From positions 7,652 to 71,651 of the forward strand of contig JBBKVW010000290.1 in assembly GCA_037968655.1 (NCBI GenBank): a stretch of DNA of 64,000 bases. The letters are read 5' to 3'. The translations under genes and the position numbers were made by a program. Positions 1-8,696 of this stretch are shown here, in pieces (the stretch's first letter is position 1; every line of letters begins with the position of its first letter). Below the pieces are notes generated by a model, which saw only the letters and a program-made list of their open reading frames with translations, did not search any database and had not been told where the DNA came from. This DNA comes from CAISIP01 sp037968655 (lineage in GTDB: Bacteria > Pseudomonadota > Gammaproteobacteria > Burkholderiales > Burkholderiaceae_C).

Positions 1-227
1 TGCTGCGCTATCCACTGCGCACCGATGCCTGGATCACGCGCATACCCAATCGGCTGCTACTGATCCACGGCGAGCTGGATTCCTTGATCGCGCCACGGCA
101 CAGCCAGCAATTGCATGCGCTGGTGCCGCAATCAGGGCGGTTGCTGGTTCCCGGTGCAGGACACAACGACTTGCAGGAGTTCCCGGTCTACCTGGATGGT
201 TTCGCCAAGGCCTTGGGCGCGTTGTAG
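1..227 (+). CDS. Alpha/beta hydrolase, C-terminal part (5' end outside window)
   Basis: The frame is open from the window edge to a TAG at 225-227 and encodes about 74 residues. They read like the last third of an alpha/beta-hydrolase: a strand followed by HGELDSLI, which usually carries the catalytic Asp, and then PGAGHNDL, which carries the catalytic His. The nucleophile elbow lies upstream, outside the window, so substrate and subfamily cannot be set. It converges on the VOC gene, with a perfect hairpin between them. Family assignment is inferred from these two C-terminal motifs only. Confidence 0.7.
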   Translation, partial: LRYPLRTDAWITRIPNRLLLIHGELDSLIAPRHSQQLHALVPQSGRLLVPGAGHNDLQEFPVYLDGFAKALGAL

Positions 228-322
228 GCCTTCTTGCGTCTGGCTTGCTTGCAGGGTGCTTGTCTCGTCAATGCGCTTTGCCGCGCATCGCGTGTTGCCT
301 GCTACCCAGGCAACCGGCTAGG

Positions 323-351
323 AGCCGGCGCCGATGTTTTCGGCGCCGGCT
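323..351. terminator. Hairpin between convergent genes
   Basis: A perfect 12-bp inverted repeat (323-334 with 340-351, loop 335-339) lies between the hydrolase stop and the VOC gene stop. It is very GC-rich and can work in both directions. Neither side has a clear T-run, so it may be a weak intrinsic terminator or only an mRNA 3'-end stabiliser. Confidence 0.5.
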
Positions 352-370
352 GGTTCCGTTACGAGCAGGC

Positions 371-1132
371 TCAGCCAGCACCTTTGATCAGGCCGATCGG
401 TGCGCCCAGCGGATCGATCAACACCGTAAAGCGGCCGATATTGGGAATGTCGGTTGGCGGAACGACGGTCTTCGTGGCGCCCAGCTTCATCGCCTTCTTG
501 CTGGCGGCGTCGCAGTCGGCCACATGGATGTAGGGCAACCATTGCGAGGGCATGGGCACATCGGCTCCCACTTGCATCAGGCCACCGCGCATCGTGCCCT
601 TGGCGTCCTTGAGTATGTAATAGGTGCCCTGCGGGCCCATGTCCATCGAGTCGTGCGAGAAGCCCAGGGCCTTTTCGTAGAACGCCAGCGCGGCCTTGGC
701 GTCGGTCGTCCACAACTCGTTCCAGAACCAGGCGCTGACGGGTGTCTTGTCGACGTCTACGGGGTCGTCCTGGGCTCCTTTCCACAGGCAGACCATGGCA
801 CCGGTCGGGTCCTTGACGGCGGCCGCGCGACCGACATCGCCGAAATCGGTCGGCGCCATCATCGCGCTGGCACCTGCCTTGGTGGCTGAGGCGAAGCTCT
901 TGTCCACGTCCTCGACCGACAGGTAGGAAGCCCAATGGGCGGAAGTGCCCTTGTCGGCGCTGCGTAATCCGCCGATGCCCTTGTCGCCATTCATGATGAT
1001 GTCGTAGGGCTGATCGCCCATCGGCATGGGCTGGACCGACCAGCCGCACAAGGCGCTGTAGAACTCGCGCGCCTTCGCAGGTTCTGCCGACACATGTTCG
1101 AACCAGACAAATTTTCCAGGTAGTTTGGCCAT
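371..1132 (-). CDS. Two-domain VOC (glyoxalase/bleomycin-resistance superfamily) protein
   Basis: 253 residues, about twice one VOC unit. The first repeat starts near residue 8 (FVWFEHVSAEP, then AREFYSALCGW); the second starts near residue 133 (WFWNELWTTD, then ALAFYEKALGF). Each ends with a typical DPxGA strand (DPTGAMVCLW and DPLGAPIGLI). VOC proteins use paired beta-alpha-beta-beta-beta modules to hold a metal or ligand; the substrate here is unknown. The start is preceded by AGGAGA on the minus strand. It lies downstream of the ArsR and AHSA1-GST genes on the same strand, 122 bp away, and may be co-transcribed, which would suit a detoxification role. Confidence 0.85.
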   Translation of the reverse strand: MAKLPGKFVWFEHVSAEPAKAREFYSALCGWSVQPMPMGDQPYDIIMNGDKGIGGLRSADKGTSAHWASYLSVEDVDKSFASATKAGASAMMAPTDFGDVGRAAAVKDPTGAMVCLWKGAQDDPVDVDKTPVSAWFWNELWTTDAKAALAFYEKALGFSHDSMDMGPQGTYYILKDAKGTMRGGLMQVGADVPMPSQWLPYIHVADCDAASKKAMKLGATKTVVPPTDIPNIGRFTVLIDPLGAPIGLIKGAG

Positions 1133-1254
1133 GGTGTTCTCTCCTTTTGGTGGTGGTGGATGATGGCTATTCTTGCGCTATCAGTCGTTCGCCGGGCGGT
1201 CCAAAGAACGACGGATAGCGCTTTTGGGGTCAGGCCAAGCCGGGTTTTGACGCC

Positions 1255-2334
1255 TCATGCAGGCTGGGTCGCGGCAAAACTGGCGCGCTGTGTCATCGCC
1301 TCATGGGCCCGCGCGACGTTCGGGTATTGCGCCATCAGGGCGCCGCCCTGCGGCATGCCCTTGACATAGGCCAGGATCGGCGCCAGGAACAGGTCGGCGG
1401 CCGCCATGTTTGCGCCAGCCAGGAAGTCGCGGCTGCCATATGCCTTGTCCAGGGCGGCGAATTGCGCCGGCATTTCGGCCAACGCCTTGTCGATCACGAC
1501 GCCGTCCGGCTTGCCGCCTTCGCCCTTGGGAAAGATGATCTGCAAAACGAAGCGACGCACCATGGTGTCATACAGATAGCTGTTGATGCTGCTGATCCAC
1601 TGGCTGTTGCGGGTGCGCTCCATGATGCTGCCAGGGCGCAGCGCCACGCCGGTAGCGAAGCACTCGTCCAGATAGTTCACGATCGCCACGGTCTCCCAGA
1701 TCGTGATGTCGCCGTCGCTCAGAGCCGGTATCCGGCCAAACGGATGCACGGCCATGATCTCGGGCGTGTGCGGGCCAGTGGTCTGCATGGTGTAGGCCAC
1801 GGCCTTCTCGGCCAGGGCGAGCCGCGCGGTGCGGGTGTAGGTGCTGCGCGCGTCGCCCAGCAGGGTGATGGTGCCGGCACTGCCCTTGGCATCGAGTGCG
1901 TCGCTCAGGCGGTTGAAGGTCGAGGTCCAGCCCTGGTTGTGCGAATCGCGTGCTGCCGCGGCCGGGAATCCGCTGTGCGTCATGCGCAATTCTGTGCCAC
2001 CGTCCTTTTCAAGCAGTTCCACTTCGATCAGGGTTTCCACGCCCGCCATCGGATTGTTCTCGCCCTGCCATTGCCAGGTGTAGGCCAGGCTGGCCGGCCG
2101 TTGCAGGTGGGTGAAACGCCCGCCGACCACGAACTGCGTTCCGTCGCGCGATTGCATCGTGACCTGCCAGGCGCCGCCGGTTTCGGCCTTGGCCCTGGCC
2201 GCGCTGACTGACATGCCGCGCGGCCCCATCCAGGCCGAGAGGCCGGCCTCGGTGGTGAAGGCGTCGAACACCTTGTCGCGCGGCGCACGGATGAAACGCG
2301 TCATGTTGAGCGTGAAACGATCGGGAGCATTCAT
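1255..2334 (-). CDS. AHSA1/SRPBCC domain fused to a glutathione S-transferase
   Basis: 359 residues. Residues 1-150 are an AHSA1/START-like domain (FIRAPRDKVFDAFT, then a WxGP turn, ending in an amphipathic helix WTSTFNRLSDAL). From about residue 155 a GST begins: a thioredoxin-like N-domain (TITLLGDARSTYTRTARLAL, PFGRIPAL, WETVAIVNYL) followed by an all-helical C-domain. AHSA1 proteins are commonly encoded next to ArsR regulators, and the ATG overlaps the upstream ArsR stop by 4 bp (ATGA), so translation is probably coupled. I see no stop or frameshift between the two parts, so it is a true in-frame fusion unless the assembly is wrong. A role in handling a hydrophobic or electrophilic compound is inference. 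Confidence 0.85.
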   Translation of the reverse strand: MNAPDRFTLNMTRFIRAPRDKVFDAFTTEAGLSAWMGPRGMSVSAARAKAETGGAWQVTMQSRDGTQFVVGGRFTHLQRPASLAYTWQWQGENNPMAGVETLIEVELLEKDGGTELRMTHSGFPAAAARDSHNQGWTSTFNRLSDALDAKGSAGTITLLGDARSTYTRTARLALAEKAVAYTMQTTGPHTPEIMAVHPFGRIPALSDGDITIWETVAIVNYLDECFATGVALRPGSIMERTRNSQWISSINSYLYDTMVRRFVLQIIFPKGEGGKPDGVVIDKALAEMPAQFAALDKAYGSRDFLAGANMAAADLFLAPILAYVKGMPQGGALMAQYPNVARAHEAMTQRASFAATQPA

Positions 2335-2804
2335 GGCTTTCTCCTGGTGGGTCGGGTGGATGTGCGGGACGCACGGGTGGTTTTGGGGACGACGATGGCG
2401 TCGGGCGGCGGCGGAAGTGGCATGTCGCCAGCGGTAGGGGGATCGCCGGCACTCGGTGGCGCCATGGCGTCGGATGGCGGGCGCTGTTCCAGTACCTCGA
2501 CCAGGCGGTCCAGGCTTTCATCCCAAAAACTGCGGTACTGGGCCAGCCAGTCGTCTGCAATGCGCAAACCGGGAGGATGGAGCTTGCAGATGCGCCATTG
2601 GGCACTGGCTTTGCGCTCGATCAGGCGGGCCTTTTCCAGCACCCGCAAGTGGCGCGAGATCGCCGGTCCGGAGATGGAGAACGGCTTGATCAAGTCACCC
2701 ACTCGCGACTCGCCTTGCGCCAGGCGGGCCAGGATGGCGCGCCGGGTCGGGTCGGCCAGGGCGGCGAATGTAGCGCTCAGGGGATCGGTGCCAATCAGGT
2801 GCAT
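2331..2804 (-). CDS. ArsR-family winged-helix repressor
   Basis: 157 residues from the ATG at 2804. A compact winged helix is visible: FAALADPTRRAILARLAQ, then ISGPAISRHLRVLEKARLIE, the usual ArsR recognition-helix region. The C-terminal 50 residues are Pro/Arg-rich and look disordered. No metal-binding CxC motif is seen, so this is the ArsR type paired with AHSA1 genes rather than a metal sensor. An upstream ATG at 2891 is in frame, but that would place a perfect 12-bp palindrome inside the coding region, so the 2804 start is preferred. No Shine-Dalgarno is seen there, so the mRNA may be leaderless. It overlaps the AHSA1-GST gene by 4 bp. Confidence 0.85.
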   Translation of the reverse strand: MHLIGTDPLSATFAALADPTRRAILARLAQGESRVGDLIKPFSISGPAISRHLRVLEKARLIERKASAQWRICKLHPPGLRIADDWLAQYRSFWDESLDRLVEVLEQRPPSDAMAPPSAGDPPTAGDMPLPPPPDAIVVPKTTRASRTSTRPTRRKP

Positions 2805-2805
2805 G

Positions 2806-2835
2806 CATCTATTTAACCAATGCGTTAAATAGATG
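2806..2835. promoter_or_regulatory. Perfect 12-bp palindrome, likely ArsR operator
   Basis: Arms CATCTATTTAAC (2806-2817) and GTTAAATAGATG (2824-2835) are exact inverted repeats separated by 6 bp. This AT-rich element stands out from the GC-rich surroundings and lies one base upstream of the ArsR start codon. Position and symmetry fit autorepression by the adjacent ArsR protein. It could also affect the divergent gene starting at 2977. Confidence 0.75.
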
Positions 2836-2976
2836 TCAAGTCGGGCGCGATCTTTCCGCGCGCCATCTGTTGCGGAAGGGGGCAGACACATCCTGAAACT
2901 TTTTTATTGGGCGGATCAACCCCATTTGGCCGACCCATTCGTTTCAGTACGTTCCAACCACTTTCGGGAAACTGTC

Positions 2977-3882
2977 ATGCAATTGCGTCAACTTGCCCTT
3001 TCTTTGCTGCTGGCCGGAACTGCGCTGCAGTCCCACGCGGTCGGACGCCTGGCCGATATCACCATCGTGGACCGCGACAGCGGTGCCGTATTGCCAGTGC
3101 ACTACCACCAGGGTGAATACTGGGTCGCCGGCAATCCGGGAAGCCGCTATGCGATCACCTATTTCAATCGTGTCGGTGAACGGCTGCTGGCCGTCATGTC
3201 GGTGGACGGCGTCAATGTGCTGAGCGGCGAGACCGCGGGCTTCAACCAGAGCGGCTATGTGCTGTCCGGCCTGCAGCGCTACCAGGTCAATGGCTGGCGC
3301 AAGAGCGACAGCGAGGTCGCTGCCTTTGCATTCGCCGCAGCCAATGCCTCGTATGCCGCTCGCACCGGCCGCGCCGACAACATCGGCGTGATCGGCGTTG
3401 CGCTGTTTCGCGAACAGCGCGCCGAGCCGCAGGTGCAACTGCCCGATCCGGCAATTCGCCAGCGCGAGAGCCGGGGCTGGCGGCGTGAGGACGAACGTGT
3501 TGGGTCGTCGTCCTCGCCCAAGCGTGAGAGCGGTATGGCGGATCAGTTGTCCGAGCGCAGCTCAAACTTGCCTGCCGAGTCCGATGCGGCGCGCGGGCGC
3601 GTCGAGTCACTGGGCAAGGCGCTGGCCCCGGCAGCGCCGGCGACGCGATTGGGAACAGCGCATGGTCAGCGCGAGACATCGTGGGTCTCGCGTACCCAGT
3701 TCGAGCGGGCACAATCGCAGCCCGATGAGATCATCCAGATCCGCTATGACAGCCGCGACAACCTGATCGCCAGCGGCGTGATCCGGGTGCCGGTGCCGCG
3801 GCAGCACATGCCGCGCATCGATCCGTTTCCGGCGTCGGAGCAGGCGACCTATGTGCCCGATCCGCCGCCCCTGCGGCACTGA
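2977..3882 (+). CDS. Conserved secreted protein of unknown function
   Basis: 301 residues from the ATG at 2977, chosen because it opens a clear Sec signal peptide (MQLRQLALSLLLAGTALQSHA). Upstream in-frame starts would bury that signal. The next 120 residues form a compact domain rich in beta-strand patterns (YHQGEYWVAGNPGSRYAI, AVMSVDGVNVLSG, GWRKS, NIGVIGVALFRE). The remainder is Arg/Ser/Ala-rich and probably disordered, with a short basic/Pro C-terminus. I do not recognise a named domain. It stands just ahead of an ECF sigma factor and an ankyrin-bearing membrane protein on the same strand, so it may be an envelope partner or target of that system (inference). Confidence 0.75.
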   Translation: MQLRQLALSLLLAGTALQSHAVGRLADITIVDRDSGAVLPVHYHQGEYWVAGNPGSRYAITYFNRVGERLLAVMSVDGVNVLSGETAGFNQSGYVLSGLQRYQVNGWRKSDSEVAAFAFAAANASYAARTGRADNIGVIGVALFREQRAEPQVQLPDPAIRQRESRGWRREDERVGSSSSPKRESGMADQLSERSSNLPAESDAARGRVESLGKALAPAAPATRLGTAHGQRETSWVSRTQFERAQSQPDEIIQIRYDSRDNLIASGVIRVPVPRQHMPRIDPFPASEQATYVPDPPPLRH

Positions 3883-3950
3883 TCCGATCGATCATGGGTC
3901 TGCGCTGGCAGACCCGTGCCGGCGCTGGCGCGGCGGTGATAATCGCGCCG

Positions 3951-4550
3951 ATGCCCGGCCCCGCCGACCACGATGACACACCCGATGAAGCCATGATGCT
4001 GCGTTATGCCTCGGGTGACAGCACGGCCTTTGACGTGTTGTATGGCCGCCATGCCTTGGGTGTATGGCGCTATTTGTTGCGCCATGTACGCGACTCGGCG
4101 CTGGCCGATGATCTGTTGCAGGATGTCTGGTTTGCCGTTGCACGCCAGGGCGGTCGTTATGAGCCAACGGCGCGCTTCAAGACGTGGCTGTTCACGATGG
4201 CGCACAACCGCATGGTGGACCATCTGCGCACCCGCAAACAGCACCTGAGCCTGGACCAGCCGCTTGGCGGCGCAGACGAAGCAGATGCGGCGGCGCTTGG
4301 CGACGCAGTGCCGGCCGATTCGGGCTTTGGGCCGCTGCGCCAATTGCAGTCGCGCGAACAGGCCACGGCATTGCTCCAAGCAATCGAGCAATTGCCATCA
4401 GAGCAGCGCGACGCCTTCCTGCTGCAGGCCGAAGGCGGCATGTCGGTGCAGGAGATTGCACAAGCGACTGGCGTGGCTTTCGAAACCGCCAAGAGCCGGC
4501 TGCGCTATGCGCGCTCTTCCTTGCGCACGATGTTGCAGGGGTTCGCATGA
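3951..4550 (+). CDS. ECF-type RNA polymerase sigma factor
   Basis: 199 residues from the ATG at 3951; an in-frame ATG at 3894 would add 19 unconserved residues. Region 2 is visible as AFDVLYGRHALGVWRYL...ADDLLQDVWFAV, with the usual RFKTWLFTMAHNRMVDHLR. Region 4 is LEAIEQLP-like (LLQAIEQLPSEQRDAFLL), then MSVQEIAQATGVAFETAKSRLRYA, the helix-turn-helix that reads the -35 element. It would direct RNA polymerase to a small regulon. Its stop overlaps the ATG of the next gene (ATGA), as usual for a sigma factor and its membrane partner. Confidence 0.9.
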   Translation: MPGPADHDDTPDEAMMLRYASGDSTAFDVLYGRHALGVWRYLLRHVRDSALADDLLQDVWFAVARQGGRYEPTARFKTWLFTMAHNRMVDHLRTRKQHLSLDQPLGGADEADAAALGDAVPADSGFGPLRQLQSREQATALLQAIEQLPSEQRDAFLLQAEGGMSVQEIAQATGVAFETAKSRLRYARSSLRTMLQGFA

Positions 4551-5992
4551 GTTCCGCACGGCACGACGACGATCTGGTGCGGCTCTACCACGAGGCCAGC
4601 GCGGGTGATCCGCGGCGTCCGTCCGATGCGGTGCGTGACGCCGCGTCGGCACACGCGCGCATGCTGACGCAGGCAGTAGAAGATCAGGCGCCCGAACTGC
4701 CTTTGCAATCGGCCGAGCCACGGCCAGCGGCCAATGCGGGGCGTTGGCGCATCTCGATGCTCGGCAGCCTGGCAGTGCTGGGCATGGCCGGCTTGCTGGT
4801 ACTGCAGTTTGATCGCGGTACGCCCGAGGAACGCGATCTGGTGCGGGGCGCTGCGCGACCGTCGTCAGCGCCGCCCGCGGTTCCAGAGCGTGGCGTGACA
4901 GAGCAATCCGCGCACAGCGCGCAGGAACCGTTGAAGCCGGTGCAGCCAGGTACTACGACGCGCGAGGCAATGGCTCTGCCAAGGTCAGGCGCGTCGAAGC
5001 AGGAGGCCAAGGTGTTGCCGCGGCCAGGCGACTTGGCGCCAGCGCCCGCGTCGCGCGCGCCCTCCGGTGTGGTCGCGAACGCATCCGCAGGACCTTCAGC
5101 CCAGCACAACGCAACCGTCGCCGATGGCGGCGCGCCCGATGGCCTGCGCAGCCCGCCTGATCCCAAACCGCATGGGGACAGACAAATTGGCGCTGCGCCA
5201 GGCGCGTCTGAAGCAGCGGTTGCGGATACGCGATCGCGGCCCGATTCAGGTCAAGCCGAATCGACGGCACGGTCGGGCGGCGACCCAGTAGCAACGCGCG
5301 CCGTGCCGACACCCCGGACATTGGCGCGTGAAGAACCGTTGACCAGATCGGCGCAGGTTGCAGACGGGCGCGCGCCTGTACCTGCACCGTTTCCGGCATC
5401 TGCCGGTACCCAGCCACTGCCAGCGCCAGTTCCCGTGGCACCGCCTCTCGTCGCGGACAAACGCGCGCGCGCAGACGACAGTCAGCCGGTCAGTTCAGCG
5501 CGGGCGCCTGCAGCGCAAAGGTCGTCGCACGATGTTGTCAATCCCGAGCGCGATGCTGGCGGTAGTCTGGCGTCTGTGGCGCGTCCGGGAGCGGCATCCG
5601 GATTCGCAGCCCCAACGGCAGTGTCCGGGCTGCGCGAACAACGGGCCGACGCCGCACGCGCAGGATCGTCGTCCGTGGCGCCAACACGCGGTGACGAGAT
5701 CGGCGATCCTCGATTGCTGCGCATTGCCAGCCTGGGGCGGGTGGCCGAACTGCGACCACTGCTTGCAGCTGGCGCCAACTTGAATGGTGTCGATGCGCAA
5801 GGTCGCACGCCATTGATGCTGGCCGCCCGTGCCGGGCACGCGCCCATGGTGCGGGCATTGCTGGACTCCGGCGCCGACGCGCGCCTGACCGATGCATCCG
5901 GCAAGACGGCGCGTCAGCATGCGTTGGACGCGGGGCGGGACGATATTGCACGGCTGCTGGATGATGCCTCGGCAACCGATGTCCGGCGCTAA
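4547..5992 (+). CDS. Single-pass membrane protein with C-terminal ankyrin repeats; candidate anti-sigma partner
   Basis: 481 residues from the ATG at 4547, which overlaps the sigma-factor stop. The short N-terminal part (DDLVRLYHEAS, DAVRDAASAHAR) resembles the cytoplasmic start of small anti-sigma-type proteins. A single membrane helix follows at about residues 69-87. Then come roughly 300 residues of Pro/Ala/Arg-rich low complexity. The end (about 395-481) holds two to three ankyrin-type repeats (GDPRLLRIASLGRVAELRPL, GRTPLMLAARAGHAPMVRAL, GKTARQHALDAGRDDI). By topology the ankyrin part would be periplasmic. No zinc-binding HxxxCxxC anti-sigma motif is seen, so the anti-sigma role rests on gene order alone. 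Confidence 0.75.
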   Translation: MSSARHDDDLVRLYHEASAGDPRRPSDAVRDAASAHARMLTQAVEDQAPELPLQSAEPRPAANAGRWRISMLGSLAVLGMAGLLVLQFDRGTPEERDLVRGAARPSSAPPAVPERGVTEQSAHSAQEPLKPVQPGTTTREAMALPRSGASKQEAKVLPRPGDLAPAPASRAPSGVVANASAGPSAQHNATVADGGAPDGLRSPPDPKPHGDRQIGAAPGASEAAVADTRSRPDSGQAESTARSGGDPVATRAVPTPRTLAREEPLTRSAQVADGRAPVPAPFPASAGTQPLPAPVPVAPPLVADKRARADDSQPVSSARAPAAQRSSHDVVNPERDAGGSLASVARPGAASGFAAPTAVSGLREQRADAARAGSSSVAPTRGDEIGDPRLLRIASLGRVAELRPLLAAGANLNGVDAQGRTPLMLAARAGHAPMVRALLDSGADARLTDASGKTARQHALDAGRDDIARLLDDASATDVRR

Positions 5993-6029
5993 CATGTTGC
6001 GCAGGCAATAACCACCAGCAGGAGACTCC

Positions 6030-7706
6030 ATGGCCTTGTCCGACATCGAGATAGCGCAGGCGGCAACACTCAAGCCGATATTGCAGCTGGCGCAGGATCG
6101 GCTGGGCATACCGCCCGAGGCGCTCGAACCCTATGGCCACTACAAGGCCAAGATCGACCTGGCCTGGTTGCAGCAGCAAACCGGAGCGAACGGCAAGCTG
6201 GTGCTGGTCACCGCCATCAGCCCGACTCCGGCCGGCGAGGGCAAGACCACCACCACCGTGGGCCTGGGCGATGCGCTCAATCGCATCGGCAAGCGGGCCG
6301 TGATCGCCCTGCGCGAACCCTCGCTGGGTCCGGTGTTCGGCATGAAGGGCGGCGCTGCTGGCGGCGGCTATGCGCAGGTCGTGCCGATGGAGGACATCAA
6401 CCTGCACTTCACCGGCGACTTCAACGCCATCGCGCTGGCGCACAACCTGCTGGCCGCGCTGATGGACAACCATATCCACCATGGCAATGCGTTGGGCTTC
6501 GACCTGCGCCGCATCGTCTGGCGCCGGGTCATGGACATGAATGACCGCGCGCTGCGCTCGACCGTGGTGTCGCTGGGTGGACCGGGCAACGGCTTTCCGC
6601 GCGAGGACGGCTTTGACATCGTCGTCGCCTCCGAAGTGATGGCGATCTTCTGCCTGGCCACCTCGCGCAAGGACCTCAAGAAGCGCTTGGGCAACATCAT
6701 CGTGGGCTATACCCGCGAGCAGGTTCCCATTCGCGCAAGCGACCTGCAGGCGCATGGCGCGATGGCGGCCCTGCTCAAGGACGCGATCAAACCCAATCTG
6801 GTGCAGACCCTGGAAAACAACCCGGCCATCATCCATGGGGGTCCGTTTGCCAACATCGCGCATGGTTGCAATACCGTTACCGCGACGCAGGCAGCGCTCA
6901 AGTTGGGCGAGTATGTGGTGACGGAGGCGGGCTTTGGCGCAGATCTGGGGGCCGAGAAATTTATCGACATCAAGTGCCGCAAGTCCGGCCTGCGGCCCGA
7001 CGTGGCGGTGGTCGTGGCGACCGTGCGTGCGCTCAAGCACCATGGCGGCATCGAGGCCAAGGACCTCAACACGCCCAATCTGGCCGCATTGGAAAAGGGC
7101 ATCGCCAACCTGGAGCGCCATGTTGACAACATCCGCCATCACTACGGATTGCCCTGCGTGGTGTCGATCAACCATTTCACCGCCGACACCAGGGAAGAAC
7201 TAGATCTGCTGCGCCGCAATATGGACCGCCAGGGCGTGCCGGTGGTGGTGGCGCGCCACTGGGCCGATGGCTCCAAGGGTGCAGAGGAACTGGCGCGCAT
7301 CGTGGTGCAAATGGCCGAAGCCGGCACGGCAAGCATGAAGCTGGTGTATCCCGACGACGCCAGCCTGTGGGACAAGATGAAGGCGATCGCCACCACGATC
7401 TATGGCGCATCAGGCATATCGGCCGATTCTGCGGTGCGCGCCAAGATCGCCAAGTTGCAGCAGGAGGGTTTTGGCCATTACCCGGTGTGTGTCGCCAAGA
7501 CCCAGTATTCCTTTTCAACCGACCCCAAGTTGCGCGGTGCGCCCAGCGGCCACATGGTCAATATTCGTGAAGTGCGGCTGGCTGCCGGGGCCGAGTTCGT
7601 CGTGATGATCTGCGGCGACATCATGACCATGCCGGGCCTGCCCAGGGAGCCGGCGTCCTCGCGTATCGATATCGATGACGACGGGCGTATCTCCGGACTG
7701 TTCTGA
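6030..7706 (+). CDS. fhs: Formate--tetrahydrofolate ligase
   Basis: 558 residues, full length for the family. It makes 10-formyltetrahydrofolate from formate, THF and ATP in one-carbon metabolism. The P-loop-like TPAGEGKTTTTVGLGDAL is at about residues 66-83, followed by EPSLGPVFGMKGGAAGGGYAQV and the FTGDFNAIALAHNLLAAL region typical of the enzyme. The C-terminus ends with GDIMTMPGLP, also family-typical. A GGAG-type ribosome site (caggagac) precedes the ATG. It is separated by 37 bp from the ankyrin gene and may read through from it. Confidence 0.96.
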   Translation: MALSDIEIAQAATLKPILQLAQDRLGIPPEALEPYGHYKAKIDLAWLQQQTGANGKLVLVTAISPTPAGEGKTTTTVGLGDALNRIGKRAVIALREPSLGPVFGMKGGAAGGGYAQVVPMEDINLHFTGDFNAIALAHNLLAALMDNHIHHGNALGFDLRRIVWRRVMDMNDRALRSTVVSLGGPGNGFPREDGFDIVVASEVMAIFCLATSRKDLKKRLGNIIVGYTREQVPIRASDLQAHGAMAALLKDAIKPNLVQTLENNPAIIHGGPFANIAHGCNTVTATQAALKLGEYVVTEAGFGADLGAEKFIDIKCRKSGLRPDVAVVVATVRALKHHGGIEAKDLNTPNLAALEKGIANLERHVDNIRHHYGLPCVVSINHFTADTREELDLLRRNMDRQGVPVVVARHWADGSKGAEELARIVVQMAEAGTASMKLVYPDDASLWDKMKAIATTIYGASGISADSAVRAKIAKLQQEGFGHYPVCVAKTQYSFSTDPKLRGAPSGHMVNIREVRLAAGAEFVVMICGDIMTMPGLPREPASSRIDIDDDGRISGLF

Positions 7707-7798
7707 GCTTCAGTCGGTCGGGACAGCGTTCGGTCTGCGAAGCCGCAGGCGAACTTGACTCGGCGTTGCGCCGGTGCGGACGCGCCAGTCGATTGGCT

Positions 7799-8665
7799 TC
7801 AGCCGCGCTCCACCGGCCGCGACGGATTGCTGCACCAGTCGCTCCAACTGCCCGCGTACAGCGTCTGTCGCCCCAGGCCTGCAATTTCCATCGCCAGGAT
7901 ATTGGGCACCGCGGTGACGCCACTGCCACAGTGATGCACCACGCTGGCCGGGTCGCGGCCGTCCAGCAGTTCGAGCATTTCTGCCTTGAGCACGACCGGC
8001 GGCTTGAAAAGGCCGTCGTCACCGATATTGCTCGTAAACGGCCGATTCAAGGCGCCTGGAATGTGGCCGGCGACCGGGTCGAGCGGCTCTACATCGCCGC
8101 GATAACGGGGTTCGGCGCGGGCATCGATCAGGCATTGCACTGGTGCGCCCAGCCGGTCGAGAACCTGGCTGGCATCGACCAGCGCGGCGCGCTCGGCCTG
8201 CAAGGCAAATGCCTGCGCCGGATGCACTGTGGCCTGTCCGCTCGTGACGATCCCGCCAATGGCATGCCAGGCCGGCATGCCGCCGTCGAGCACGGCAACG
8301 CGTTCATGGCCGACCCACTTGAGCATCCACCAGAGCCGGCCGCAGTAGTTGACACCCTGGCGGTCATAGACCACGGCCTGCATGTCGTTGGACATGCCGA
8401 TGCTGCCCAGCCATTGCGCAAACGCCGCGCGTGCCGGCAAGGGGTGTCGTCCGCCGCTGGCGGCATTCGGGTCGCCCTTGGCGCTGAGGTGCCGGTCCAG
8501 ATCGGCACGCACCGCCCCGGGAATGTGGGCCTGCGCAAAATGCTGGTCGCCGGCCTCGGGATGGGCCAGATCGAAACTGCAATCGAACACCAGCAGCGGG
8601 CGACCCGTCGCGATCAGGGCCTGCAACTGCTCGGCCGATACCAGCGTCGTGTAGTCCTTGCCCAT
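7799..8665 (-). CDS. sseA: 3-mercaptopyruvate/thiosulfate sulfurtransferase (rhodanese family)
   Basis: 288 residues with two rhodanese domains. The active-site loop CGSGVTA begins at Cys246 in the C-terminal domain; this loop is the one found in mercaptopyruvate sulfurtransferases. The C-terminal YAGSWSDWCSNPSRPV is also family-typical. The enzyme moves a sulfane sulfur from 3-mercaptopyruvate (or thiosulfate) to an acceptor in the cytoplasm. It follows the Rieske oxygenase gene by 31 bp on the same strand, so the two are probably one transcript. Confidence 0.92.
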   Translation of the reverse strand: MGKDYTTLVSAEQLQALIATGRPLLVFDCSFDLAHPEAGDQHFAQAHIPGAVRADLDRHLSAKGDPNAASGGRHPLPARAAFAQWLGSIGMSNDMQAVVYDRQGVNYCGRLWWMLKWVGHERVAVLDGGMPAWHAIGGIVTSGQATVHPAQAFALQAERAALVDASQVLDRLGAPVQCLIDARAEPRYRGDVEPLDPVAGHIPGALNRPFTSNIGDDGLFKPPVVLKAEMLELLDGRDPASVVHHCGSGVTAVPNILAMEIAGLGRQTLYAGSWSDWCSNPSRPVERG

Positions 8666-8696
8666 GTCGTTCAGCCTTGGTTGTTAAAGCGCCCGG

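Noticed and set aside
5538..7175. 545-codon open frame on the - strand opposite fhs
   Set aside because: Antisense shadow; the + strand encodes full-length formate-THF ligase.
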